A stretch of 64,000 nucleotides of DNA from Marsupella aquatica. Lineage: Eukaryota > Marchantiophyta. The notes beneath the pieces were generated by a model. It saw only the letters and a list, made by a program, of their open reading frames with translations, ran no database searches and was not told where the DNA came from. The position numbers and the translations under genes were made by a program. Below, in pieces: positions 1 to 10,181 of the stretch; within the stretch, counting starts at the first letter, position 1, and each line of letters begins with the position of its first letter. Where the stretch lies: NCBI GenBank assembly GCA_973895155.1, contig OZ316896.1, positions 18,290,001 through 18,354,000 of the forward strand, written 5' to 3'.

Positions 1-699
1 TTCATTTTGGCTCATTTTGGCCTATGCCTTGACACTGTCCTATGTAGTTCCACTCCTTACTTGTTATGGTCTACTTATGAAATGTCATTGTGACGGGAAA
101 TCTCCTTAATGATTGAATTAGATGAACATAAAGGTGTCCTTGTGCAGCCCTATATCTCCCCTGCAGCTTGTGCAGTCCTTGAAGTCCAGTCTATTTTGTC
201 ATCTCATTAATGTTCAAGAACACTTCCACCCAGCGTCACTTACTATCCACCATATTGAGCAAAAAGCACAGGCATTGGGCTAGACTGCACACTTAATGTC
301 CAATCCCACCCATTCTGGCCTATTGTGTATTAATCAAATTGTCACCTGGGTGGAAACAAATCACTCAGTTGCCATTAGATGAAAAATGTTTTTCCCCACC
401 CATTTGATCAGCCAAAATGATCTCCATGTGCCCTACGCCTTACCGTCTGAGCCTTGCCCTGGTGCCTTGCCGCCCCTCCATGCCTCACTAATCATGCAAT
501 GCACTGGCAATGGACTCATTATGCTATAGATACCATGGGCACCTTCAATTGTGAATTATAATATAGATAGATTGATAGATGATAATAGCAAACAGAAAAT
601 TTAGTCAAGCATTGTAATGATAGTACTCTAGTGATTGAAGACTTTACCATGGTAAAGGTGAGCAGCAATCACGCCTGATGAAATCGTAAGAAGACACGT
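1..699. other. non-coding stretch upstream of PPL1
   Basis: No reading frame with protein-like character was found. The sequence is mid-AT, with phrases such as repeated cattttggc at the very start. It ends in AT-rich DNA near 555-600 (gatagattgatagatgata) that may belong to the promoter region of the gene starting at 936. No mobile element ends were recognised. Confidence 0.4.
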
Positions 700-935
700 G
701 TGTTTTCTCGTTCGGACCCCACAAACCAGAGCAGCCAACATTCTCACTCGGAAACGGATATGGCTTGTACAGTAGTAGCTTGCGTTCCGTCATCTCTCCC
801 TGTGTCGATTTCTCCTTTTTCCTTCCGCGATCCAATCCTCACTCACTCATTTCGTCTCTCTCCATTCGCTCCTCCCTGCTTGCTTCCTCTCTCCATTGAT
901 TCCACGCACTCGGGCACTCTGAATTGTGCAGAAAC

Positions 936-1676
936 ATGGCCGCTCTACGGATTGCGCCCTCCTCTCTGCACGGCAATCTGGAATCCGCCCTCGCCAGCAG
1001 CAGCTTCAATTCAATCGATCTGCTGCCCACAAAGCTTGGTCACTCTTTGGCTCCGCCAACGAGGCGATTGTCCATCAACGCTGCTGCTGTGAGGGCTAGC
1101 TCAGCTGTGGAGGCGGATGGTGATGCAGCTGTGGGCAGGAGAGAGGTTCTCTCTGGAGTAGCAGCTCTTGCAGTGGCCATTGGCACCGGGAGTGGCTCCG
1201 CTCTAGCGGAGAAGCCACCGAAGGGGTTCTCGGCTGTGCTGGACAATGCTGATGGGTATGCCTTCCTATACCCGTTTGGGTGGCAAGAGGTTGCTGTGAA
1301 AGGGCAGGATGTGGCATTCAAGGATGTGATCGAGCCACTTGAGAGTGTGGGGGTCAGCATAGTGAGGACTGATAAGACTTCGCTGGAGGAGCTCGGATCA
1401 CCAGACGAAGTCGCAAGGGCTCTTGTTGAGAAGGTTTTGTCGTCACCGAGTCAGAAGACTGCTCTGAAGGAAGCCAAGGCTAGAGTGACCAATGGGAAGA
1501 CCTACTACGAATTCGAATTCGTGGTGCAAGCGAAGAACTTCACCCGCCATGCTCTTGGAGCTGTTGCTGTTAATGGAGGCAAGTTCTTTACCCTGACTAC
1601 TGGTGCAAACGAAAGGAGGTGGGGAAAGGTAGAAGACAAACTGCGGCAAGTGGTAGATTCTTTTCAAACACTGTGA
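936..1676 (+). CDS. PPL1: PsbP-like protein 1 (PPL1), thylakoid lumen
   Basis: This is an intronless 246-residue precursor of a PsbP-domain protein of the thylakoid lumen. PPL1 in Arabidopsis is linked to repair of photodamaged photosystem II. Residues 1 to about 60 are Ser/Ala-rich, like a chloroplast transit peptide. A twin-arginine type lumen signal follows: GRREVLSG, a hydrophobic Ala/Val/Gly stretch, then ALA before EKPPKGF. The PsbP fold covers the rest. Diagnostic stretches are FKDVIEPLESVGVSI, GKTYYEFEF, and TLTTGANERRW near the C-terminus. The FKDVIEPLESV and TRHALG stretches favour PPL1 over PPL2/PnsL1, judged from remembered family sequence. The ATG at 936 sits in gaaacATGGCC, a good plant context. 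Length is normal for the family. Assignment to the PsbP family is secure and the PPL1 subgroup is likely. Confidence 0.92.
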   Translation: MAALRIAPSSLHGNLESALASSSFNSIDLLPTKLGHSLAPPTRRLSINAAAVRASSAVEADGDAAVGRREVLSGVAALAVAIGTGSGSALAEKPPKGFSAVLDNADGYAFLYPFGWQEVAVKGQDVAFKDVIEPLESVGVSIVRTDKTSLEELGSPDEVARALVEKVLSSPSQKTALKEAKARVTNGKTYYEFEFVVQAKNFTRHALGAVAVNGGKFFTLTTGANERRWGKVEDKLRQVVDSFQTL

Positions 1677-1744
1677 AGTTGTGCTTCAGAAGTTTGCTGT
1701 TACATTTTTTTCCGATCAAATTGGGCTGTGACCGTTGACCAATT

Positions 1745-1750
1745 AATAAA
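1745..1750 (+). terminator. putative poly(A) signal of PPL1
   Basis: An AATAAA hexamer lies about 70 bases after the PPL1 stop codon, at a typical distance for a plant polyadenylation signal. It is preceded by a T-rich stretch. The cleavage site cannot be placed from sequence alone. Confidence 0.5.
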
Positions 1751-3996
1751 GAGCATTGATAGTAAAGTTGTGTCCTTGGACCCAACTGGCATTTAGAGAA
1801 CTAGCAATGAATGGGTGGGCCTTGCTTCCTTATACTAGCCTAAGAGGGCAGTATTGCTAATCAGCGCAATCAGCCGACGAGACTGTTTGCTAATTTAGCA
1901 GGTCGGTTGAAGAATCTAGAACGGGTGATTCTGATTGGGAACAAAACTGAATCTTTTTTATTTTGTTGAGCTCTTTCTCATGCAAAGTAACTGTAAATTA
2001 GCCTGGAATTTCCACTTGAAGCTGTACAGGTGGAAGGAAAGAACCATTTGTTGTGATTCAAGAAGAAAATTCAGGAATCTGGAAAGTTTGAAATACCCAA
2101 TCAGTGTGTTGACCACTTGGGCAGAATGTCGGCATCATTGATCCATGGATACGCATTGATATGAACTTGTGGCGTTACCTGTGAATTGAAAGAAAGAAAG
2201 AAAGAGTATGGTCGTTTTATACATAATTGTTCTCATCTTTGTTTTCTATACCACTGAAGCTCCAGTTGCTCCCTTATGTCACAACCCCAGCTCCGACACT
2301 TAGCGCTGTTTTCAACCCAACTGCGCTTCACTGACGGACCCTTTATCAAATCCAGATTGTCCTTCCAGACTTTTGTGTTGCTTGGCTCTCTGCCTCTGGT
2401 TCGATAGCATGGGAGCCTAATCAACTTGAAAGAAGGATCCTTAAATTCAGAAAGGACGACGCTTGTATCGTCCAAGGGGCCTATCGGAAAATGTGATAGG
2501 AACTACAGAGCAGCTACAAAGCAATAAGCCTGAGCTGAAACTCAGTATCTAGCGCTTCTGGTATCTGAGTAGTGTTAAGTCTCTCTCCGACAGAACGGCT
2601 CAGGTAAATCCTCTTAAGCTAAGTTTGATCAGAGTGAGCAAAGAAATGAACTACTGATAAGAAGAGTAGGTGAAAAGTCTTCTTGCGCAATGGTGCCTAC
2701 TACGAGTAAAGGATTTCATGTATTTCCGGCGGCTGCAGCATGGAAGAAATGTTCATAACACTCTTTTCTGAGGTAGTTTGTTCATATCCTGATTCTGTTA
2801 AACCCATATCTGCCAAACCCATAGTTTTCGCTAAAGTCCTCACCATTGAGCTATTATTTTCATGCCCTGGTTCTGCTGAACCCATAGTTGGCGCATCTAG
2901 CGACAACATATTTCTGATGAACAAAAAGCAACTCCGGAAATTTACATATTCTACGCTACAAAGAATGGTCTATGTGCAGTGACGTCCGGTTCTACTTTAA
3001 AGGAACAATTCTATCTGGATCAATGATTTTTCGATTTCCTTCGACCTCCTTCTATTTCCTTCCGGTGGAAAACCTTGTTGCCAGTGTTGCCTTTGATACA
3101 AGCCGCAATTAAAACTCAATTGTAAGATGTCCGTTCAGGTTAATTTATGGTTGCGGAACTGAAGATAACTCCATAATCAGAACCAGTAAGGTGTTAGTCC
3201 TTGACATCCACAACCGGCCGTCTTCGCTCAAACATTCAAATGCATTAAATCCATCAAAGGAAATGCAGCCTTAAAATGGCCAGATGCCTCAACCAAAATA
3301 GTTCACAACCTTCGCTCAAATAACCTTCGTTCTTCCCTTAGCAAAGGACCACTAGTACACATTTTCCTCCTTGCGATGCGATCCTTGCCCAAAGTGAACT
3401 TCGAGGAGCCGGATTCATGCATATGACATCCTTTGAGATTTAACGTGAAGCAATCTGATTAAGATCGCTAGGATTTTCTGTCAGGTTCTTTGGAGTGCAG
3501 AGACATAGAACCAATCTGGGCAGGAAGATATTTTGGAAATGTGAACCTTGGCCAAAACTGTATAAAGCAAGCAGAGAATTGACATCGTGCACGTAAGAAT
3601 CGAATTTCATAGAACCAAGGTTCACAAAACCCTAACAACCTTGGCAGGCACAGACAGGTTATGTACTAAACGTTTTTTCCTATTTCCGTTTTGTATCTGA
3701 AGGCAGAAGCACGATAAACCCTGAGCTTGTGGTCTTCAACCTACTGTTCTTTTCTCTACAAGTCAGAAGCTACAAAACGAGATGTATGGAGGTGCAGAGA
3801 AATATCACAAACAACTGATGGGCACTAGGCAGTCGTAGAAATTAGAACAACCGACCTCTTCCGCAACAGAGCACGGCCGAAACACATGATATACAGTACC
3901 TGTTTGCATCAGAGACCTATCAAGCTGTAGGGTTGAGAAGGGAGTTAGGGACTAAAACAACCAATCGTGCACAAGAGTTCAGAACCTTCAATTGTG
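1751..3996. other. intergenic region between PPL1 and the HemW-like gene
   Basis: This region lies between convergent genes and probably contains both 3' untranslated regions. Only short open frames occur, for example on the minus strand at 2233-2475 and both strands at 2700-2980. None has recognisable motifs or splice-linked neighbours. No structured repeat was seen. Confidence 0.4.
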
Positions 3997-6048
3997 TTAA
4001 ACACCTCTTCCGCTCGGCAATGCAGCGAAGACAGAAGAGATGACTTCATTTGAAAGCAAAAACCCTTCAGGATCAGTCAGACGCGCAAAGGCTGCCTTTC
4101 TAGTGGATTCACCGCTTTGTAAATTTCTATGTGTTTCACTGATACGACGTCCATCATTTCCTTCTGAACAACCCTCAGCAAGGATGGTGTAGTTGCCTCT
4201 CGTCAATCCTCTGATGGCTACTGTATTGCACAACTTACTTACATCGCCCTTGGCGTCTTTCCAGTTTTGAATGTACGTGCTACCAGAAATTATCTGCCTT
4301 TGTGCATCAGTAGCCTCAACAAGCCCTTTCTCTACAAATGGTACAAGGCCGTGACACAAAGTGGCAGTGAGTGACGAACCAAATTTCGCTTCAAATTCTG
4401 TAAGGTTCAAGCCGCGTGCTAAACGTAAAGAGAGCATTACTGTATCCAAAATTTGATCCTCTACACTACTAGATTCTAAAACCCCAGAGGTTTCTGGTTT
4501 AGAGGCCTCTAGGTTTTGCACATAAGCGGCATAATCTTTCAGTTTTCGGGGCCTGGAGAACCTAAGACCTTTGACATAGCTGGTGGATCCTAACCCAAAT
4601 GCATAGTAAGGCTGGTTCTCCCAGTAGACAAGATTGTGTCTACATTGGAACCCGGGCATGGCGTAGTTACTCACTTCGTAATGGTCATATCCTGCTTCCC
4701 TGAGCCTTCTCGATGCAGTGCAGTAGAGCTCCGCCGACTTCTCATCACTAGGAAGAGGTTCCTGCCCAGCTTTGAACCAGCGATTGAAAAGAGTGCCCTC
4801 CTCAATCTGCAGGTCGTACACCGAGACGTGGGCAGGGTTTAAGGATACTGCTTCTTCTAGAGAATGCTCCCACTGCTGCAAACTTTGGTTAGGCAAGGAC
4901 GCTATCAGGTCTAGGCTCCAGTTCTTCAGCCCGTTCCAGTGAATTGCATCGACTGCATCATAGACCTCCTGCAACCCGTGCGCTCTTCCGCACGCTTGTA
5001 GAAGCTCCGCCTGGAAGGATTGTACTCCCAGAGACAGCCGCGTGACTCCGCTTTCCAAGAATCCAGCCAATTTGACTCTGTCAAATGTCCCCGGATCCAT
5101 TTCCATGGAGATCTCGGCGTCACTTGCAATCTGAAAACGACACTTCAGCTCTTCGATGATCCGCGCCAAGAGTGGAACGGGAACAAGAGAAGGCGTTCCT
5201 CCTCCGAAAAACACAGTTTTCAACGGAGGGCCAAACTTCAGGGCTCTTTCCGCGGTCGTGGCAATCTCTCTACAAACCAAATCAACATAATCACTCATAA
5301 ACGAGTCTATATGAGATGTTGTCTGCTCCGTCCTCTCTCCCACGGCAAGAATTGGGAAGTCGCAGTAGAAGCAGCGTCGCCGACAGAATGGGAGGTGCAC
5401 ATATGCGGCAGTGGGAGCGGGTGATGCTTCACTTTCTGACGGAGGCAAAACCAACGACGAGGAGGGATTTGTTGATGTGATCAGTGAGCGAATTGGAGCA
5501 TGAGCAGAACCACCGGAATACCAAATCGAGGCAAGATTTCTCTTCTTCTGCTTTGCAATAATGTAGCAATTAGTCGGAACAGAGCAACGGCGTATTGACT
5601 GCGCATCGTCTGCGCCAAAACTCTCAACACTGCGCCCGTTACCGCCTCCACTTGCTCTTTTTCTTCTCGAGCTTCTTCCGTCCGGATCGACCAGCGTTTG
5701 CAGACATCGAAGCCGGGACGCCGATGACGACGATGATAAAAGGGAGCGCGATGCAGACTCGGGAAAAAGCAAATACCGCGAAAGACACAAAGAGGAGGAT
5801 GAAGAGAGAGATGATGAGCTGCGATGCTGCTGCGAAGAGAGAGAAGACAGTGAAGGCAATGACATTGATAAGGAGGACGAGCCCGCTGTCGTTGCTGCAG
5901 CCGAAGAGAACGATTTCTCAGAAGTAGGGCGGAGACAATCTGTTCCTTGAAATAAAATTCCCGATATCTCACGACGAGAAGCAGGAGCCGCAGCAACAAT
6001 TGTGTTGCTGCTACTGCGAAAGAGGTGGAGATGGCAAGATATTCTCAT
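3997..6048 (-). CDS. HemW-type radical SAM protein (HemN-like family), organellar
   Basis: This intronless gene encodes 683 residues. The first ATG in frame is at 6048. About 200 N-terminal residues are Ser-rich with little hydrophobic order, consistent with an organellar transit peptide plus a low-complexity spacer, so the protein is longer than bacterial HemW. The radical SAM core begins with YVHLPFCRRRCFYCDF, placing the cluster cysteines at residues 222, 226 and 229. A glycine-rich SAM-binding stretch, VFFGGGTPSLV, follows. After the third cysteine comes Asp-Phe rather than the fourth cysteine of true HemN, and CRHNLVYW gives the HNxxYW signature of HemW. HemW proteins bind heme and an iron-sulphur cluster, and the studied ones lack coproporphyrinogen oxidase activity. 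I therefore prefer heme chaperone over oxidase. The C-terminal HemN domain (VMLSLRLARGLNL) is present. Plant homologues are often annotated as coproporphyrinogen III oxidase-like. Confidence 0.9.
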   Translation of the reverse strand: MRISCHLHLFRSSSNTIVAAAPASRREISGILFQGTDCLRPTSEKSFSSAAATTAGSSSLSMSLPSLSSLSSQQHRSSSSLSSSSSLCLSRYLLFPESASRSLLSSSSSASRLRCLQTLVDPDGRSSRRKRASGGGNGRSVESFGADDAQSIRRCSVPTNCYIIAKQKKRNLASIWYSGGSAHAPIRSLITSTNPSSSLVLPPSESEASPAPTAAYVHLPFCRRRCFYCDFPILAVGERTEQTTSHIDSFMSDYVDLVCREIATTAERALKFGPPLKTVFFGGGTPSLVPVPLLARIIEELKCRFQIASDAEISMEMDPGTFDRVKLAGFLESGVTRLSLGVQSFQAELLQACGRAHGLQEVYDAVDAIHWNGLKNWSLDLIASLPNQSLQQWEHSLEEAVSLNPAHVSVYDLQIEEGTLFNRWFKAGQEPLPSDEKSAELYCTASRRLREAGYDHYEVSNYAMPGFQCRHNLVYWENQPYYAFGLGSTSYVKGLRFSRPRKLKDYAAYVQNLEASKPETSGVLESSSVEDQILDTVMLSLRLARGLNLTEFEAKFGSSLTATLCHGLVPFVEKGLVEATDAQRQIISGSTYIQNWKDAKGDVSKLCNTVAIRGLTRGNYTILAEGCSEGNDGRRISETHRNLQSGESTRKAAFARLTDPEGFLLSNEVISSVFAALPSGRGV

Positions 6049-7410
6049 GTAATTCACACTGGCAGAGCGTAATTGTTCCCTTCTCAGCTCAGCTCGGATT
6101 CCTCTATCCCAGAATCGTCAATGTTGCGCAAACCTGACTAGATGTGTCCGAACAGTATGGACCTAATAATTAAGTAGTAGCATTAGCATACACCAACCTG
6201 AAATCTCAAAGTGCTTCCAACTTTGGAAACAGCCCACTCTTCAAAGGATTCCTGATTTCATCAGCTGCTAGGTTTTTGTCCGTCTGAGGAGCCTGTCACA
6301 TCTTTCTGACCATCACTGTCTATGGCAAAACGCTGCACATTCTGCACATGGAGACAAGTCAAAAGATCATCACATTTCCGACTGTCAACTTGCTACCGAG
6401 AATACTTTCCCCGAAGACAGAGAGAGGTAAGACCAAGTAGGGAAGGAAAGGGTTGAAAATTGTAGAGATAAAACTTCTTCGAACCTTCCAGTTCATTCAT
6501 CAATAAACGTCTACTGAAGAGCAACCAAAACTGTACGAGTAACTAAGAGCTCAAGTAGAAGTCCCCCTGCCATTCATTCTGGAAACTAGGGCACAGGAAG
6601 ACCTAAGAAACCAGGGCTAGTATGAAAGCTTTCTACTTAATGTCATAGATTCTGCCGAATTACATTGTAACAAATTGCTCACTCGGACGGATATAGATTC
6701 TCAAATAGAAGAGCCAACCAAGCCCCTTGACAGATTGGTTCACCCAGCTGATAAAGCCAGGTGGGAATTCCCTCGTAATTGGATACACAGGACCACTACG
6801 GCAGAAAAGCTCAGGCCCTCTCTGGGAAATTATCAGAGCTCGCTTGGGAACACAAGAGAATGGTTCACACGCATAGGTAACTCGAGAGGACAGACTGAGA
6901 AGCTCGATCGAACCAAAACCCACAGGGTGAGATCCATAATCGACGCCGGGAGAAACAACTCTGAATGCCCCCAACTCATCAGTAAACGAAACAGATGTGC
7001 AAGAAATGGGATTGGTCACTTACTTTCCGCTCAACGCAGCTCCGAAGAATCGACAGCAAAGCCACACATCTGGGCTCGTCGTAAGGCTTGGCAGCCACAC
7101 AGTTCAGCAGCGCCACGGCCTCTGTGCCACAGGGGAGGTTCCCTGCTTGCCCTGCCATGGTGGGATGAGGTGAGGTGAGGTGACGACTCCTCTCGATTCA
7201 GCTAACAGCCCAATAATCTACAGAGTGCCTCTTGGGCGGATTGCCCAGATTTGGCAACACCGTAGGTGAAATTGAACTATTGAAATTGAAGCGATGGTCA
7301 GTATCCAGGAATCGAGACACGTCGAACTGTTACCCCCCTTCTCCCCCAACCTCCGTCAATCACATGCGTGCTAAATCCTTGTTACGCAATAGAACTCTAC
7401 GTAATTTGAA

Positions 7411-7521
7411 TGCAGGTTAAGGGTGTGTAATGCAGGTTAACGGTGTGTAAAGCAGGTTAATGGTGTGTAATGCAGGTTAATGGTGTGTTAATGGTGTGTA
7501 ATGCAGGCTAATGGTGTGTAA
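7411..7521. repeat. 20-base minisatellite (about 5 units)
   Basis: The unit gcaggttaaNggtgtgtaat is repeated about five times with single-base differences. There is an extra partial unit (ttaatggtgtg) near 7485. It lies in intergenic DNA with no gene link. Confidence 0.85.
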
Positions 7522-9371
7522 ATACTTTCGGATGCACCCACTATTTCTAGGATCTCTTGCAAGGTTAAGGTTAGTGAGCTTTCTTGGAGCAAGGTGTTTT
7601 ATGGGCTTCTAGGAATAGGGTTCAAGTTAGCACCAGTAGGGACTGGGTCAGTATTAACTCAGAAACAGGTTCCCATTGTCATGCGACAACTCACTATTGT
7701 CTAGCCTTAACCTTGTCTAGCCTTAACCTGCCGCTGCCCCCCTTGGCCCGGTTCCCCTTCCCCTTACCCGTATATGAGTTAATACTGACCCAAATACAAA
7801 AAGCGATGCGGGTTGATAATTAATTTTGTTTGGGGGACACATTAGTAATATCGGATAGTTTGGGGGACAGGTCAGTAAAAATCTGTTTCCTAAAATTGTG
7901 GAGCAAAGTCTCATGGCAGAGAAGACGAATGTGAAAAAGGGAGAAGTCTTGGACACTTCTCATTTTATATACCCACTGGTGGTTAAGTACTAGGGAGTCT
8001 TTATAAGAAGTGGGTGCATTGTTTTTTTTTTGTGCCCTCTAAGATTCAATCCTGCCCATATAGTCAGTGAAAAGGGCAATAGTTGGCTATACAAAGAACT
8101 ATGGGGCCCCATTCAGGTACTGTGTTATCTGACCATATATTCGGAGGAAAGGATCTAGAAGACTGTACAAAGAAAGATGGGGGCTCATTCAGGTATTAAT
8201 AATGTTATTCCATCCAAGATTCAATCTGGACCCTGTAACAATTGCAAAGCTTTACAAGAATTGGGGCCATTCAGGCAATGGGAATGTGGAGTGCTGAGGG
8301 TGGTTTTACAAGACCTTGCGGCCACTGGTTCTTCCTATTCCTTCAGAGATTAATTCTGGGCCGTCTAATGACTGGAAAGGGGAGTAGGTGACCATTGATG
8401 GTTTCAAACCTCCTTGTGTACAATGATCAAATACTTGTAACGTTATTTTCGTTGAAGTTGAAAGTTTCCCGTCCATCGTTTGTTATCTCCCCATGTACTA
8501 GGGTTACTTCAGCAAACCATCTTCTGCACTCCATGTAATTATCGGGCTTATATTGTGAAAAGAGACCGACCCCAGTTTTTCAGCGTTCTTGGACAGGCAA
8601 TTGATCATTCCGAATAGGAGTAACACAGACTTTAGCTCTACGACGGTGTTGTTACTAGGAACCTATGCACGACCCATTGAGAAAACGCGCACTTCCCCCC
8701 ATTTACACCAGTCAATCGATTGCGCTAACTATCTCGCTAAGGAGTACCTTTTGAGGAATAGATGTGCTCTGACTGTCATGGTCACAATTACCTTTCTATG
8801 ATATGCCTGTACTCACAGAATGCCATCCAAAAGTTCCTAGGACTCAAAGGTCATCACCATGAATATTAATTACAAAATTTGCTAGCCTTGCTTTTTGGTC
8901 CGAATAACTTACACATTGTACTGGCACATCAAAAGTGAAACGTAGGCTGCTGGGTACGATAGCCACGGCGAAGGGAAACTAACGAAAAGTCGAATTGTAC
9001 ATGTGTGTGTACGGATCCATCATGGTTGTCATGGCATTAGACATATGTTTGTACGGATCCATCAATTGTTCTAGATATTCTTGCATCGTCTGACACATTG
9101 AGGGGTTTCGAAATCCAAACGTTTGTTGGAGTGAATTTTAGTGATTGATTCCACGAAAATATTGTTTCTTGCTGTCGAGTATACTTGGGATTTACACTCC
9201 TGTTGGCACAGGCACATTACAGTCCGATTTTGGAGGCGTACTCTCTCGTCTTCCACACAGGTGCAAGGGGTTTATGAAACAAAGACTCACCGAGACGCGC
9301 AGCCAACAATCCTTGATCGCAGACCTTCTAACTTCAAGATAACCCGAAGAACACAAATCAACGGGACTTCC

Positions 9372-9505
9372 GGCTATTCCCAGCTTTTGGTGTGGACTAA
9401 ATTGACAGTCAGCACACTTGTGATCGGCGGAGGTCACAAGGCTATTCCCAGCTTTTGGTGTGGACTAAATTGACAGTCAGCACACTTGTGATCGGCGGAG
9501 GTCAC
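9372..9505. repeat. 67-base perfect or near-perfect tandem duplication
   Basis: The segment beginning ggctattcccagc and ending ggaggtcacaa occurs twice head to tail, at 9372-9438 and 9439-9505, with no difference that I can see. Near identity implies a recent duplication. Confidence 0.9.
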
Positions 9506-10181
9506 AAGATCAAACGTCCAAAGCGAAGTACTTCCTCTATAAATGGAAAATATTAATTTCGTCATTTAGAAGGTCGTAACACTGGCAGTGGACAACCCCA
9601 CTTAGCTACAACAATAGAAACGAAAAGAAGCCGAGGGAGGATTCTGACCATCTTGCCCTAAATAAGGCCACAACAGTGCATAGAACTTCCTTTAGTGTGT
9701 TCTAGTCTGTAATTGTCATTAGCCAAGCCATCCAATCGTCAATGGTGGCGAAGTGCAAAGAGATGTAGCCACGGACAAGGCATCCAATAACACATTTTAT
9801 TGGATGTCCCGATTTGTTTATTTACAAAGAATCCCCAGATATTGATATACATGATCTCGAAAAGTCAGTTTACCGAACCTTACCTAGAATGTGTGTATTA
9901 CAGGCAAAGGAAATAGACTGCAAAATCTTCGTATTTCAGCGTTGGAAAACCCCTGTGAAGGTTACTCCACGTTCTCGAGGCTTACAGCGCTAGTTTCACC
10001 AAGAAATAACCTGAATTTATGGACGGAACCACAAAGGTTAATCAAGGACAAGCTCTCTCAAATCCTGCCCTGGAACGTTATGTACTTGCATTGTTTTCAA
10101 GAAGAAGCTGAATACTTGCAGACAAACAGAGCTGCTGGTCAACTTAGCTGTGATAATAAAACAGAGGATATCTTACTGGTC

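Larger units (their letters stand above)
6049..10181. other. 4.1 kb intergenic region with small tandem repeats
   Basis: This stretch lies upstream of the HemW-like gene and downstream of the unknown gene ending at 10182. No frame shows recognisable protein motifs. The frames at 6660-7178 and 9141-9473 are open on both strands without coding character. It holds the 20-base minisatellite at 7411-7521 and the 67-base tandem duplication near 9.4 kb. The part from about 8.0 to 8.4 kb repeats phrases like cattcaggta and ccatccaagattcaat. Related wording recurs at 13.7, 15.1-15.8 and 31-32 kb, so it is probably debris of a dispersed repeat family. Confidence 0.4.

Noticed and set aside
5020-5999. 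Open frames of 134, 110 and 172 codons overlapping the HemW-like gene
   Set aside because: They are shadows of the coding strand in other frames and have no motifs.
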